Positions 46,351-54,325 of a stretch of DNA of 64,000 nt are shown in pieces. The first letter of the stretch is position 1, and each line of letters opens with the position of its first letter. The notes beneath the pieces are model-generated. The model was not told where the DNA came from. It made no database searches and saw only the letters and a program-made list of their open reading frames with translations. A program made the translations under genes and the position numbers. Source of the stretch: Actinomadura xylanilytica (GTDB taxonomy: Bacteria > Actinomycetota > Actinomycetes > Streptosporangiales > Streptosporangiaceae); the NCBI RefSeq assembly GCF_030283145.1, contig NZ_JASNWE010000004.1:861704-925703 (forward strand), read 5' to 3'.

Positions 46351-46372
46351 TTCTGACACAGATTTGTCAGAA
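46351..46372. promoter_or_regulatory. Perfect palindrome at the MerR gene start, likely operator
   Basis: TTCTGACA (46351-46358) and TGTCAGAA (46365-46372) flank the six-base spacer CAGATT. It lies seven bases before the MerR start codon. CAGAAT (46368-46373) could be a -10 for a leaderless transcript beginning at the ATG. Palindromes of this size fit a dimeric regulator; self-binding by the MerR protein is inferred. Confidence 0.62.
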
Positions 46373-46379
46373 TCACCTC

Positions 46380-46718
46380 ATGCGCATCACGGAGGCCGCC
46401 CGGCGGCTCGGCACCTCGCCCCGCATGCTCCGCTACCGCGAGGCGCTGGGGCTGCTCCCGGCCACCGGCGCGGGTGCGGGCGGGCACCGGCGCTTCGGCG
46501 AGCCCGAGCTGCGCGCCGTCGCGCTGGCCCTCGCCCTGGAGAGGCGCTACGACATCGGCCCCGCCGAACTGGCGTTCGGCCTGCGCGTCCTGGCCGAGCC
46601 CGAAGTGCAGGCACGCGTCCGCGAGCTGGGCGAACGCATCGGCAGGGTCTCCGCGCCGCGGGCCCGCGCCCTCGACTTCGAGCAGGAGAAGGCCCTGCGC
46701 CTCCTGCGCCGCCGCTGA
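46380..46718 (+). CDS. MerR-family transcriptional regulator
   Basis: This is a 112-residue regulator. The N-terminal MerR winged helix comprises MRITEAARRLGTSPRMLRYREALGLLPATGAGAGGHRRFGEPELRAV, then LALALERRYDIGPAELAFGLRVL. A coiled dimerisation helix follows (about 75-112). There is no cysteine or separate effector domain, so it does not look like a metal or redox sensor. No Shine-Dalgarno precedes the ATG, in keeping with leaderless translation. It is divergent from sahH with a 188-base spacer. It may control sahH, itself, or both; the palindrome is next to its own start and about 160 bases from sahH. Confidence 0.88.
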   Translation: MRITEAARRLGTSPRMLRYREALGLLPATGAGAGGHRRFGEPELRAVALALALERRYDIGPAELAFGLRVLAEPEVQARVRELGERIGRVSAPRARALDFEQEKALRLLRRR

Positions 46719-46832
46719 CCGATTTCCACGATCGGCCGATCACGTTCAAGATCATTGCTAGCCTGCCGGACTCCGCCCGCCGTCCGCCGCGACGGGGACG
46801 GGGTTCCCGATGCCGCACAGTGAGGAGTACAG

Positions 46833-47216
46833 GTGAACGTGCGCAGGATGGTCGCCGCATTCGTGGTCGGACTGGCGATCATGGCCGGGGGCGGTCTGCT
46901 GATCATGCACGGCATGGGCATCGTCAACGGCAGCGAGGCCAAGTGCGGGAGCCGGGTCATGCAGGAGGGCGACGTCTGCCAAACGATTTCCGACAACGGC
47001 ATCACCGAGCGCCAGTCGACCAACCAGTCGCGGGACCACCAGAAGACCCTGAACGACCGCGAGGGGATATTGTTCGCGGGCTTCGGCGCGGTCGTCTGCC
47101 TTCTCGGCCTGGGCTGCTGGAGCCTGCCGCTCTTCGCGGAACGCCGAGAGGCCCGCGCCCGCCGCGCCGCGCAGGCCCGTCCCGGGGCGCAGGCCCACGC
47201 GCAGCCGGGGCGCTGA
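46833..47216 (+). CDS. Small two-helix membrane protein of unknown function
   Basis: This is a 127-residue protein with membrane helices at about 7-28 and 80-102. Between them lies an extracytoplasmic loop of about 50 residues containing two cysteines (KCGSRVMQEGDVCQTI), which could form a disulfide, and polar residues ERQSTNQSRDHQKTLNDREG. The C-terminal tail is basic, Ala/Arg-rich and cytoplasmic. TGAGGAG lies five bases before the GTG. It follows the MerR gene by 114 bases on the same strand. No family is recognised. Confidence 0.72.
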   Translation: MNVRRMVAAFVVGLAIMAGGGLLIMHGMGIVNGSEAKCGSRVMQEGDVCQTISDNGITERQSTNQSRDHQKTLNDREGILFAGFGAVVCLLGLGCWSLPLFAERREARARRAAQARPGAQAHAQPGR

Positions 47217-47256
47217 GGCGGGCGGGCCGTGCCGGCTGACGCCGTGTGAGCCGGCT

Positions 47257-47286
47257 CCGTATCGGTCGACGCCGTATCGGTCGACG
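47257..47286. repeat. 15-bp tandem duplication
   Basis: CCGTATCGGTCGACG occurs twice head to tail (47257-47271, 47272-47286), with degenerate copies on either side. It lies between the convergent small membrane gene and the response-regulator gene, ending five bases from the latter's stop. Confidence 0.75.
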
Positions 47287-47291
47287 CCGCG

Positions 47292-47963
47292 TCAGCCGAC
47301 GCCCTCGCCGGGGACGACGACGCCGGACTCGTAGGCGAGCATGACCGCCTGCGCCCGGTCGCGCAGGCCGAGCTTGGTGAACACCCGGGCCACGTGCGTC
47401 TTGACCGTGTGCTCGCTGACCACCAGCCGGCGCGCGATCTCGCCGTTGGACAGGCCGCCGGCGATCAGCACCAGCACCTCGTTCTCGCGCGCGGTCAGCG
47501 TGCCGAGCGCGGACGGCGCCTGCGGGCGGTTGCGGCGCTGCTTGGTGAACTCGCGGATCAGCCGCCCGGTGACCTGCGGGGCCAGCAGCGAGTCGCCGCG
47601 CGCGACCACCCGCACGGCCGAGACCAGCTCCTCGGCGGTGGCGTCCTTGAGCAGGAAACCGCTGGCGCCGACGGAGAGCGCCTCGTAGACGTACTCGTCC
47701 ACGTCGAAGGTGGTCAGCACCAGGACCCTGACGTCTTCGGCGCCGGGCCTGGCCAGGATGTGCCGGGTCGCCTCGATGCCGTCCATGCCGGGCATCCGGA
47801 TGTCCATGACGACCACGTCCGGCCGGTTCCGCTCGGCCAGCCGCACCGCCTCGCGGCCGTCGCCGGCCTCACCGACGACGGTGATGTCCTCCTGCGCGGC
47901 GAGCAGGGCGGCGAACCCGGCCCGGACGATGGTCTGGTCGTCGACGACCATCACCTTGATCAC
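47292..47963 (-). CDS. NarL/LuxR-family response regulator
   Basis: This is a 223-residue partner of the kinase encoded upstream. The receiver domain is MIKVMVVDDQTIVRAGFAALLAA, the phospho-acceptor Asp is in DVVVMDIRMPGMDGIEATRHIL, and the Lys is in FLLKDATAEELVSAVR. The LuxR helix-turn-helix is LTARENEVLVLIAGGLSNGEIARRLVVSEHTVKTHVARVFTKLGLRDRAQAV. The GTG start lies 81 bases after the kinase stop. The regulon is unknown. Confidence 0.93.
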   Translation of the reverse strand: MIKVMVVDDQTIVRAGFAALLAAQEDITVVGEAGDGREAVRLAERNRPDVVVMDIRMPGMDGIEATRHILARPGAEDVRVLVLTTFDVDEYVYEALSVGASGFLLKDATAEELVSAVRVVARGDSLLAPQVTGRLIREFTKQRRNRPQAPSALGTLTARENEVLVLIAGGLSNGEIARRLVVSEHTVKTHVARVFTKLGLRDRAQAVMLAYESGVVVPGEGVG

Positions 47964-48044
47964 CGGCCGCCACCGCTCCGGCCGGCGGCGTCGCGGCGCC
48001 CTCCGGGGACCCGCGCCGGCGGGCGCGCGAGCCGCCCGCTGCGG

Positions 48045-49658
48045 TCATCGGCGGCCTGGTGGGGCCTCGGAACCGGGATCACGGGTGGGGTTCTCCTCCC
48101 TCGTCAGCGGAAGTTCGGCCTCCACCAGGAACCCGCCCTCGGTGGCCGGGCCGGCGGAGAACCGTCCGCCCAGCATCGTCGCACGTTCCCGCATCCCCAC
48201 GAGCCCGTGCCCGCCGCCGGATCCGGCCGCGGGCGCGGCCTCCAAGCGGGTTCGGCCCGCCGGATCGGCCGCGCCGCCCCCGGGGTCCATGACCGCGGTG
48301 CGGGACGGGGTGCCGTCCCGGTTCATGACCATGGTCTGCGCGTCGGCGGCGCGGTCCCGGACCGTCACCGCCAGCCGGTCGGGCAGGTAGGTCAGGTCGA
48401 CCCGCACCTCGGAGCCGGGGGCGTGCCGGCGCGCGTTCGTCAGCGCCTCCTGGACGATCCGGTACGCCGACAGCTCCACCGTCGTGGACAGGTCGCGCGG
48501 GTCGCCGTGCACCGCGAGGTCGACCCGCCCGCCCGCGCCGCGGTGCTGGTCGATCAGGTCGGGCAGCCGGTCCAGCCGGGGCTGCGGCGCGGTCGCCGAC
48601 TCCGGCTCGGGCTGCGCGTCGGCGCGCAGCACGCTGAGCAGGCGGCGCATCTCGACCAGCGCCTCGCGGGCCGTCTTGGCGATCTCGGTGTACCCGGCGC
48701 GGGCCTCCGGCGAGAGGCTCTCCATCGTGTACGGGGCCGTCTCCGCCTGGACGGCGATCATCGAGACCGAGTGCGCGACCACGTCGTGCAGCTCGCGCGC
48801 GATGCGGGCGCGCTCGCGCATCACCGCCTGCTCGCGCTGCACGGCGGTGAGCCGGGTGAGGGTCTCGTTGTTGCGCTCGTGCGCCTCGGCCTGGGTGCGA
48901 CCGGCGGTCTCCACCACGCGCCGCGCGTCGCCGAGGCCGATCGCGGCCAGCACCGCGACGGCCGTCGCGGGCCAGGGCACGTCGTCCATGGTGGAGGTGG
49001 CCAGGTAGACCACCGCGACCGTGGCGGCGGCGCCGACCGCCAGCGCCCCGGCCGACTGCCGCGGTAGCTGCCGGCCGAGCGCGTACAGCGTGTAGAGCGC
49101 GGCGAAGCTCGTGGTGAACAGCACCACCTGGCCGGTGAGCAGGCTCGCGGCGAACGCGCCGAGGACCACGGCGGCGACCGGCCGCAGGTACTCGCGGCGC
49201 CAGACCAGCGGCAGCGTCGCCGCCACCGCGAAGCCGCCCGCGAGGTTCAGCGGCGTGCCCGTCTGCGGCGCCAGCTCGGCCAGGGCGGCGATGGCCAGCG
49301 CCAGGCCGGTCAGCGGCGCGAAGTACCAGGACTCGACGACCTCGCGCCACATGTTGATCCAGCGGGGCAGCGGCGCGGTCGCGTCGGCGGGCGCCGCGCC
49401 GGGCGCACCGGCGGCTCCGGGGGGCGCCGGCCCGTCCGGCCCCGGTGCCTGGGGCGGACGGCCCGCACCGTACAGCTTGGCGCCGAGCCGGACCCCGAGC
49501 GGGCGCAGCAGCCGCCCGATCCCGGTGAGGATCCACAGGAGGAGCTGGCCGACGCCCGCGACGATCCGTCCGGACAGCCGCCACGCGTGGTGCGCTATCG
49601 CGGGGCCGAACCCGGCCGGATCCGGCCGGGACTGGTCGGGGTGGTCATCGCTGGTCAC
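48045..49658 (-). CDS. NarL-type sensor histidine kinase (HisKA_3)
   Basis: This is a 537-residue membrane kinase. The N-terminal region is amphipathic and Pro-rich (1-100). About four to five membrane segments follow (roughly 113-250). A short coiled coil leads to the HisKA_3 box with the phospho-His in RARIARELHDVVAHSVSMIAVQAETAPY. The ATPase N box is YRIVQEALTNARRHAPGSEV, and the G box is GHGLVGMRERATMLGG. The ATP-lid region contains an unusual 40-residue Thr/Ala/Pro-rich insertion after VRDRAADAQTMVMNRDG. The GTG start abuts GGGAGG, so a slightly different start cannot be excluded. It is operonic with the response regulator. Confidence 0.92.
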   Translation of the reverse strand: MTSDDHPDQSRPDPAGFGPAIAHHAWRLSGRIVAGVGQLLLWILTGIGRLLRPLGVRLGAKLYGAGRPPQAPGPDGPAPPGAAGAPGAAPADATAPLPRWINMWREVVESWYFAPLTGLALAIAALAELAPQTGTPLNLAGGFAVAATLPLVWRREYLRPVAAVVLGAFAASLLTGQVVLFTTSFAALYTLYALGRQLPRQSAGALAVGAAATVAVVYLATSTMDDVPWPATAVAVLAAIGLGDARRVVETAGRTQAEAHERNNETLTRLTAVQREQAVMRERARIARELHDVVAHSVSMIAVQAETAPYTMESLSPEARAGYTEIAKTAREALVEMRRLLSVLRADAQPEPESATAPQPRLDRLPDLIDQHRGAGGRVDLAVHGDPRDLSTTVELSAYRIVQEALTNARRHAPGSEVRVDLTYLPDRLAVTVRDRAADAQTMVMNRDGTPSRTAVMDPGGGAADPAGRTRLEAAPAAGSGGGHGLVGMRERATMLGGRFSAGPATEGGFLVEAELPLTREENPTRDPGSEAPPGRR

Positions 49659-50027
49659 CCTCCCATACTGGCCCCTCCGGGGGGAGGATCACCTCACCGC
49701 AGGGAGCGACGCGCCTGACCGGTATCCCCCTGGAGGACGACCCGATTTCCCTCCTTACGGTGGACGCCGGGACAAGTCGGTCACACGTAATGTCTTCATC
49801 GTGACCGCTTCGGCAGCGCCGCCGACGTAGGGGGTTCGGCGGGGCTGCCGCGGTCACACCACCACCGCCCGGTTTCAGGGGTCCGGGCGGAGGCAGGGGA
49901 AGGCGCCCTTACCGGCCGACCGTGGCAGGTGCCTCTTCGAGGCGCTGCTGGTCTTGCCTGGGCTGGGGTCGACCGGCGTAGCGGCCGGCCGGTGAGGGGA
50001 GCCGCCTTCCGGGCCCGAGGCCGCCGC
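49659..50027. other. Noncoding region between the cation-efflux gene and the kinase gene
   Basis: About 370 bases that should contain the kinase promoter and the terminator of the upstream minus-strand operon. Apart from the hairpin at 49865-49890 no clear element is recognised. Short open frames in it lack ribosome-binding sites. Confidence 0.4.
49865..49890 (-). terminator. 8-bp hairpin after the cation-efflux gene
   Basis: CCGCCCGG (49865-49872) pairs with CCGGGCGG (49883-49890) with a ten-base loop. It is about 140 bases beyond the stop of the minus-strand operon that ends at 50028. Confidence 0.4.
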
Positions 50028-50990
50028 TCAGGCGGGCGTGGCCCCCTCGGAGTCCTCGGCCGGAACGGCCGGACGGTGGTCGGCCTCGTCGAGCGCGGGC
50101 TCCAGGTAGATCAGCCGGGCCTCGGGGAACTCGGCCCGGATCCTGGCCTCGGCGGCGTCGATGCCGCGCGCCACCTCGGCGGCGGTGTCGTCGTGGAACA
50201 CCGCGATCTTGGCGGCGATCAGCATCTCCTCCGGGCCGACGTACTCGGTCCGGATGTGGATCACACGGTCGACCTGGTCGACCGACTCCAGCGCCTCGAT
50301 GATCCGGGTCTCCTGCTCGGCGTCGGCGCCCTCGCCGATGAGCAGGCTCTTGGTCTCGATCGCCAGGATGACCGCGATGATCCCGAGCAGGGCGCCGATG
50401 CAGACCGTGCCGACGCCGTCCCAGACGCCGTCGCCGGTGACCACGGCCATCGTCACGCCGAGCAGCGCCAGGACCAGCCCGACCAGGGCGCCGAGGTCCT
50501 CCAGCAGCACGACCGGAAGCTCGGGGGCCTTGGCCCGCCGGACGAACTGCACCCACGACCTGCCGGCGCGGAGCTGGTTGGACTCCTTGATCGCGGTGCG
50601 GAAGGAGAAGCCCTCCAGCACGATCGCGATCACCAGCACGCCGAACGCCCACCCGGGCGACTCGACCTCGTGCGGGTCGAGCACCTTGTGGACGCCCTCG
50701 TACAGCGAGAAGGCGGAGCCGACGGTGAACAGCACCACCGCGACCACGAACGCGTAGAAGAAGCGCTCGCGGCCGTAGCCGAACGGGTGCCGCGGCGACC
50801 GCTCCCGCTCCGAGCGCTTGCGGCCGAGGAGCAGCAGCCCCTGGTTGCCGGAGTCGGCCACCGAGTGGATCGACTCGGCGAGCATCGACGAGGATCCGGT
50901 GAACACGAACGCGACGCCCTTGGCGACCGCGATCCCGAGGTTCGCGGCCAGCGCGGCGACGATCGCCTTGGTCCCGCCCTCTGCACTCAT
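50028..50990 (-). CDS. Cation diffusion facilitator (CDF) family transporter
   Basis: This is a 320-residue membrane transporter that would export a divalent metal such as Zn or Mn in exchange for protons. The first helices contain AALAANLGIAVAKGVAFVFTGSSSMLAESIHSVADSGNQGLLLLG, including a metal-site-like Ser/His/Asp arrangement. A second site region has EDLGALVGLVLALLGV. Helix 6 leads to a cytoplasmic ferredoxin-like domain (ADAEQETRIIEALESVDQVDRVIHIRTEYVGPEEMLIAAKIAV). The ATG at 50990 overlaps the isomerase stop by four bases, with GAGGA upstream. A much longer open frame is a shadow of that neighbour. CDF placement in the phosphomannose operon is noteworthy. Confidence 0.9.
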   Translation of the reverse strand: MSAEGGTKAIVAALAANLGIAVAKGVAFVFTGSSSMLAESIHSVADSGNQGLLLLGRKRSERERSPRHPFGYGRERFFYAFVVAVVLFTVGSAFSLYEGVHKVLDPHEVESPGWAFGVLVIAIVLEGFSFRTAIKESNQLRAGRSWVQFVRRAKAPELPVVLLEDLGALVGLVLALLGVTMAVVTGDGVWDGVGTVCIGALLGIIAVILAIETKSLLIGEGADAEQETRIIEALESVDQVDRVIHIRTEYVGPEEMLIAAKIAVFHDDTAAEVARGIDAAEARIRAEFPEARLIYLEPALDEADHRPAVPAEDSEGATPA

Positions 50991-52141
50991 ACAATCCTCG
51001 CTTTGAGCTCTTGGATGGCCGACACGGGCGTGGGGTCGACGCCCAGCGTGATGGCCAAGTAAACCGTGACGAAGTCCGCCATCGCGATCAAGGTGGCGAT
51101 TCTTTCCAGCGGATGGTCGCCCTCGGCCACGAGCTCGGTGACCGGGACGCCCCGGGTGCGGGCCAGCTCGACCGAGACCTCGCGCCGCTTGCGCACCTGC
51201 GGATGCTCGTCGAGATCGCGCAGCACCACCAAATGGAGGCCGTGCTCGGCGTCGGCCTCCCGGTCGCGGAAGAAGTCGTCGGGATCGTCCGCGCCGCCGG
51301 ACGCGCCGCCCGACGCCCGCGCGAAGTAGCCGTCGAAGGCGACCACCTGGTTGTGGTCGGCCTCGGGCAGCTCGCCGAAGACGCCCGGATACTTGGCGTT
51401 CTCGTTGAGCTGGCAGCAGAAGCGGTACGCCGCCGCGCCCGCCAGCGGCGACGAGCCCCACACCAGCGGCACGTCGCCGACCAGGTCGAGGGCCGTCCGC
51501 TTGGCCGGGTTGACGAACGGCTCGCTGCTCGGACGGCACCGGTGCGCGACGTCCTCCAGCCGCTCGGCGGTCGACTCCAGCACCGCGCCCGGGACGTCGG
51601 CGAGGCCGAGCGCGCGGGCGGCCAGCAGCAGCGGCACCGTCAGGCCCCACAGCGTCGCGCGCGGCTGGCCCGCGGCGCGGACCGGCACGAACAGCCCGCG
51701 ACTCTGGAGGGCCAGGTCCTCCAGCGGCGAGCCGGCACCGCCCACGAACAGCAGCCGGCAGCCGCGCCGGGCGGCCTCGGCCGCCACCGCGAGGGTCTCC
51801 TCGGTTCCGCCCGAGCAGGACACCGCGACGACCAGGTCGGCGGCGCCCACCCAACCGGGCAGCCGGTAGCCGCGCACGGTGGTGATCGGGATCGGGCAGC
51901 CGACGCCGCAGATCGCGGCGAGCACGTCGCCGGAGATGGCCGACCCGCCCATGCCGGTGACCACGATCGCGCGCGGCCTGCCGTCCGCGGCGACGGCGTC
52001 GACGCCCGCCTCGGCGGCCAGCGCGCCCGCCTCGCGGATCTGCGCGGCGGACGAGGCGACCTGCCGCAGCATCCCGCCGGGGTCGGCGGCCTCGATCGCC
52101 GCCGCGTCGTCGAGCCGTGCCCGGTCGAGTCCCTCCGCCAT
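50987..52141 (-). CDS. SIS-domain phosphosugar isomerase (PGI/PMI-like, Rv3256c-type)
   Basis: This is a 384-residue protein of the bifunctional phosphoglucose/phosphomannose isomerase group. SIS motifs are RAIVVTGMGGSAISGDVLAAICG near 58-80 and LVVAVSCSGGTEETLAVAAEA near 102-122. The C-terminal SIS half contains FCCQLNENAKYPGVFGELPEADHNQVVAF, whose Glu/His residues resemble the catalytic set. It would interconvert fructose, mannose and glucose 6-phosphates. Position after phosphomannomutase and Trm112 genes matches the mycobacterial order. The ATG at 52141 is chosen over a GTG at 52156 because GAGAGGGG lies between them. Confidence 0.88.
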   Translation of the reverse strand: MAEGLDRARLDDAAAIEAADPGGMLRQVASSAAQIREAGALAAEAGVDAVAADGRPRAIVVTGMGGSAISGDVLAAICGVGCPIPITTVRGYRLPGWVGAADLVVAVSCSGGTEETLAVAAEAARRGCRLLFVGGAGSPLEDLALQSRGLFVPVRAAGQPRATLWGLTVPLLLAARALGLADVPGAVLESTAERLEDVAHRCRPSSEPFVNPAKRTALDLVGDVPLVWGSSPLAGAAAYRFCCQLNENAKYPGVFGELPEADHNQVVAFDGYFARASGGASGGADDPDDFFRDREADAEHGLHLVVLRDLDEHPQVRKRREVSVELARTRGVPVTELVAEGDHPLERIATLIAMADFVTVYLAITLGVDPTPVSAIQELKARIV

Positions 52142-52152
52142 GGGCCCCTCTC

Positions 52153-52329
52153 TCACGGAGCGGGGGTCCGGGCCTCGTCCACCAGCAGCACCGGGATGTC
52201 GTCCCGGACGGGGTAGGCGTAGCCGCAGGTGCCGGTGCAGACGAGCTCGCCCGCCGGGTCGTCGGGGCGCAGTGCGCCACCGCAGTTGGGGCAGGCGAGG
52301 ATCTCCAGCAGCCAGGCGTCGAGCTTCAT
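52153..52329 (-). CDS. Trm112-family zinc-ribbon protein
   Basis: This is a 58-residue protein, MKLDAWLLEILACPNCGGAL, with a second CTGTCG cluster and the ending YPVRDDIPVLLVDEA. The four cysteines (13, 16, 31, 35) form the Trm112 zinc ribbon. In eukaryotes and some bacteria Trm112 activates methyltransferases; the bacterial partner is mostly unknown. It lies three bases after the phosphomannomutase gene and 11 bases before the isomerase gene. This compact linkage is conserved in actinobacteria. Confidence 0.9.
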   Translation of the reverse strand: MKLDAWLLEILACPNCGGALRPDDPAGELVCTGTCGYAYPVRDDIPVLLVDEARTPAP

Positions 52330-52331
52330 CG

Positions 52332-53681
52332 TCACTTCTCCCTCACGATCGCCAGGACCTCGTCGCGGATCCCCGCCATGGACTTCTCGTCGGCCGCCTC
52401 CGCGTTCAGGCGGAGCAGCGGCTCGGTGTTGGACGGCCGCAGGTTGAACCACCAGCCGTCGCCCCGCACGGTCAGCCCGTCGAGCTCGTCGGTGGACACG
52501 CCGGGCCGGCCGGCGAACGCGGCGCGGACCCGCGCGGTCGCGGCGGCCTGGTCGGCCACCTCGCTGTTGATCTCGCCCGAGGCCGGGTAGCGGTCGTACT
52601 CGGCCAGCAGCTTCGACAGCGGCGCGGCCTGCTCGCCGAGCGCGGCCAGCAGGTGCAGCGCGGCCAGCATCCCCGAGTCGGCGAACCAGAAGTCGCGGAA
52701 GTAGAAGTGCGCCGAGTGCTCGCCGCCGAACACCGCGCCCGTCTCGGCCATCGTCTGCTTGATGAACGAGTGCCCGACCCGGGTGCGGACCGGGGTGCCG
52801 CCGTGCTCGGCGACGATCTCCGGCACCGCGCGGGAGGTGATCAGGTTGTGCACGATGGACGAGCCGGGATGCTTGGCCAGCTCGCGCACCGCCACCAGCG
52901 CGGTGATCGCCGACGGCGAGACGATCTCGCCCCGCTCGTCCACCGCGAAGCACCGGTCGGCGTCGCCGTCGAAGGCCAGCCCGAGGTCGGCGCCGGTCTC
53001 GCGCACCTTGGCCTGGAGGTCGCGCAGGTTCGCGGGCTCGATCGGGTTGGCCTCGTGGTTGGGGAAGGTGCCGTCGAGCTCGAAGTAGAGCGGCACCAGC
53101 TCGACCGGCAGCCCCGCGAACACCGGCGGGACGGTGTGCCCGCCCATCCCGTTGCCCGCGTCGACCACGACCTTGAGCGGCCGGATCCCCGACAGGTCGA
53201 CCAGCGTCTTGAGATGGTCGGCGTACCCGTCGAGCAGGTCGCGCCCGGAGACCGTGCCCGGGGCGCCGTCGTGCGCGGGCAGGCCCGCCTCGATCAGCGC
53301 GCGGATCTCGGTGAGCCCGGTGTCGCGGCCGACCGGCCGGGCGCCCGCGCGGCACAGCTTCATGCCGTTGTACCGCGCCGGGTTGTGGCTGGCGGTGAAC
53401 ATCGCGCCGGGCAGCCCGAGGCTGCCGCTGGCGTAGTAGAGCAGGTCGGTGGAGCCGAGCCCGGCCTCGATCACGTCCGCGCCCTGGGCCGTCGCGCCGC
53501 GTGCGAACGCCTTCGACAGCGGTACCGAGGAGGACCTCATGTCGTGGGCGGTGACGACCGCCGCCGCCCCGGTCACCCGGACGAAGGCGGCGCCCACCGC
53601 CTCGGCGGTCGCGGCGTCCAGCTCATCCGGGACGACACCCCGAATGTCGTACGCCTTGAAGATCTTGGCGAGGTCGCCCAC
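52332..53681 (-). CDS. manB: Phosphomannomutase/phosphoglucomutase
   Basis: This is a 449-residue alpha-D-phosphohexomutase that converts mannose 6-phosphate to mannose 1-phosphate for GDP-mannose, and perhaps glucose phosphates. It carries the phosphoserine loop GAMFTASHNPARYNGMK near 95-111, the metal loop AFDGDADRCFAVDERG near 233-248, the sugar-binding loop GGEHSAHFYFRDF, and the phosphate-binding RPSNTEPLLRLNAEA near the end. GDP-mannose feeds mannolipids and glycoproteins. The GTG start follows GGGAGCAGGA. It is first gene of the manB-Trm112-isomerase-CDF operon. Confidence 0.95.
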   Translation of the reverse strand: MGDLAKIFKAYDIRGVVPDELDAATAEAVGAAFVRVTGAAAVVTAHDMRSSSVPLSKAFARGATAQGADVIEAGLGSTDLLYYASGSLGLPGAMFTASHNPARYNGMKLCRAGARPVGRDTGLTEIRALIEAGLPAHDGAPGTVSGRDLLDGYADHLKTLVDLSGIRPLKVVVDAGNGMGGHTVPPVFAGLPVELVPLYFELDGTFPNHEANPIEPANLRDLQAKVRETGADLGLAFDGDADRCFAVDERGEIVSPSAITALVAVRELAKHPGSSIVHNLITSRAVPEIVAEHGGTPVRTRVGHSFIKQTMAETGAVFGGEHSAHFYFRDFWFADSGMLAALHLLAALGEQAAPLSKLLAEYDRYPASGEINSEVADQAAATARVRAAFAGRPGVSTDELDGLTVRGDGWWFNLRPSNTEPLLRLNAEAADEKSMAGIRDEVLAIVREK

Positions 53682-53767
53682 TCCTGCTCCCTGTCGAAGT
53701 AGCGCTGCGAAACCCAGAGCCTACCGGGACGGGGACGGGGCCCGAGCGGGGCCGCGAGGAGGCGCGA

Positions 53768-54148
53768 TCACTCGTAGCCGGGGGGCGCGCCGGTCGAGTC
53801 CGAGCGCAGCACCCGCAGGTGGCCGCGGCGGCCGACCTCGGTGCCCTGGCCGACCGGCTCCTGGCCGCTGCCGGGCGGGGGCTTGGCCGCCTCGCGGACC
53901 GCGTCGGCGAGCGCCTCGAGGTCGTCGGCGCTGGGCTCGCCCTCCTCCTCGACCGGGAGGCGGACCAGCTCCCAGCCCATCGGGGCGGTGAGCCGTTCGG
54001 AATGCTCGGCGCACAGGTCGTAGCAGTGCGGCTCGGCGTACGTGGCGAGGGGCCCCAGGACCGCGGTCGAGTCACGGTAGACGTACGTGAGCGTGAAAAC
54101 TGCGGGCGCCTTGCAGGCGGTGCGGGAGCAGGTGCGGACGGGGCTCAC
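53768..54148 (-). CDS. DUF3499 family protein, probable zinc binding
   Basis: This is a 126-residue protein homologous to Rv3258c by context and composition. Two cysteine pairs, RTCSRTACKAPAVFTLTYVYRDSTAVLGPL and EPHCYDLCAEHSERL, suggest one zinc site. The C-terminal part is disordered, with EEEGEPSADD and GTEVGRRGHLRVLRSDS. The GTG at 54148 directly before the conserved SPVRTCSRTAC is preferred to the glycine-rich extension upstream. It precedes the phosphomannomutase gene by 86 bases on the same strand. Function is unknown. Confidence 0.86.
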   Translation of the reverse strand: MSPVRTCSRTACKAPAVFTLTYVYRDSTAVLGPLATYAEPHCYDLCAEHSERLTAPMGWELVRLPVEEEGEPSADDLEALADAVREAAKPPPGSGQEPVGQGTEVGRRGHLRVLRSDSTGAPPGYE

Positions 54149-54325
54149 GATGGCCGACGGTACCCCCCTCCCGCCGCCTCCGCCACCACCCGTGCGCACG
54201 TGTCGCCATTACCGCCGCAACACGCCCGAAATCGGCGGGCCTTTCAGGGCCGTTCCGGCCGCGGCGCGACGGGCCCGCACGCCGGGGGACGGGGCCCGCC
54301 GCGCCGGGAGAGGTAGCCTGGAGAG

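Noticed and set aside
46192..46359. Extension of SahH and possible SAH riboswitch upstream
   Set aside because: The extension is Arg/Pro-rich with no homology. I could not match the leader to the SAH or SAM riboswitch core motifs, so no riboswitch is claimed.
50991..52280. 750-residue frame joining the CDF transporter with upstream sequence
   Set aside because: The upstream part is an out-of-frame shadow of the SIS isomerase gene; the CDF start at 50990 has its own ribosome-binding site.
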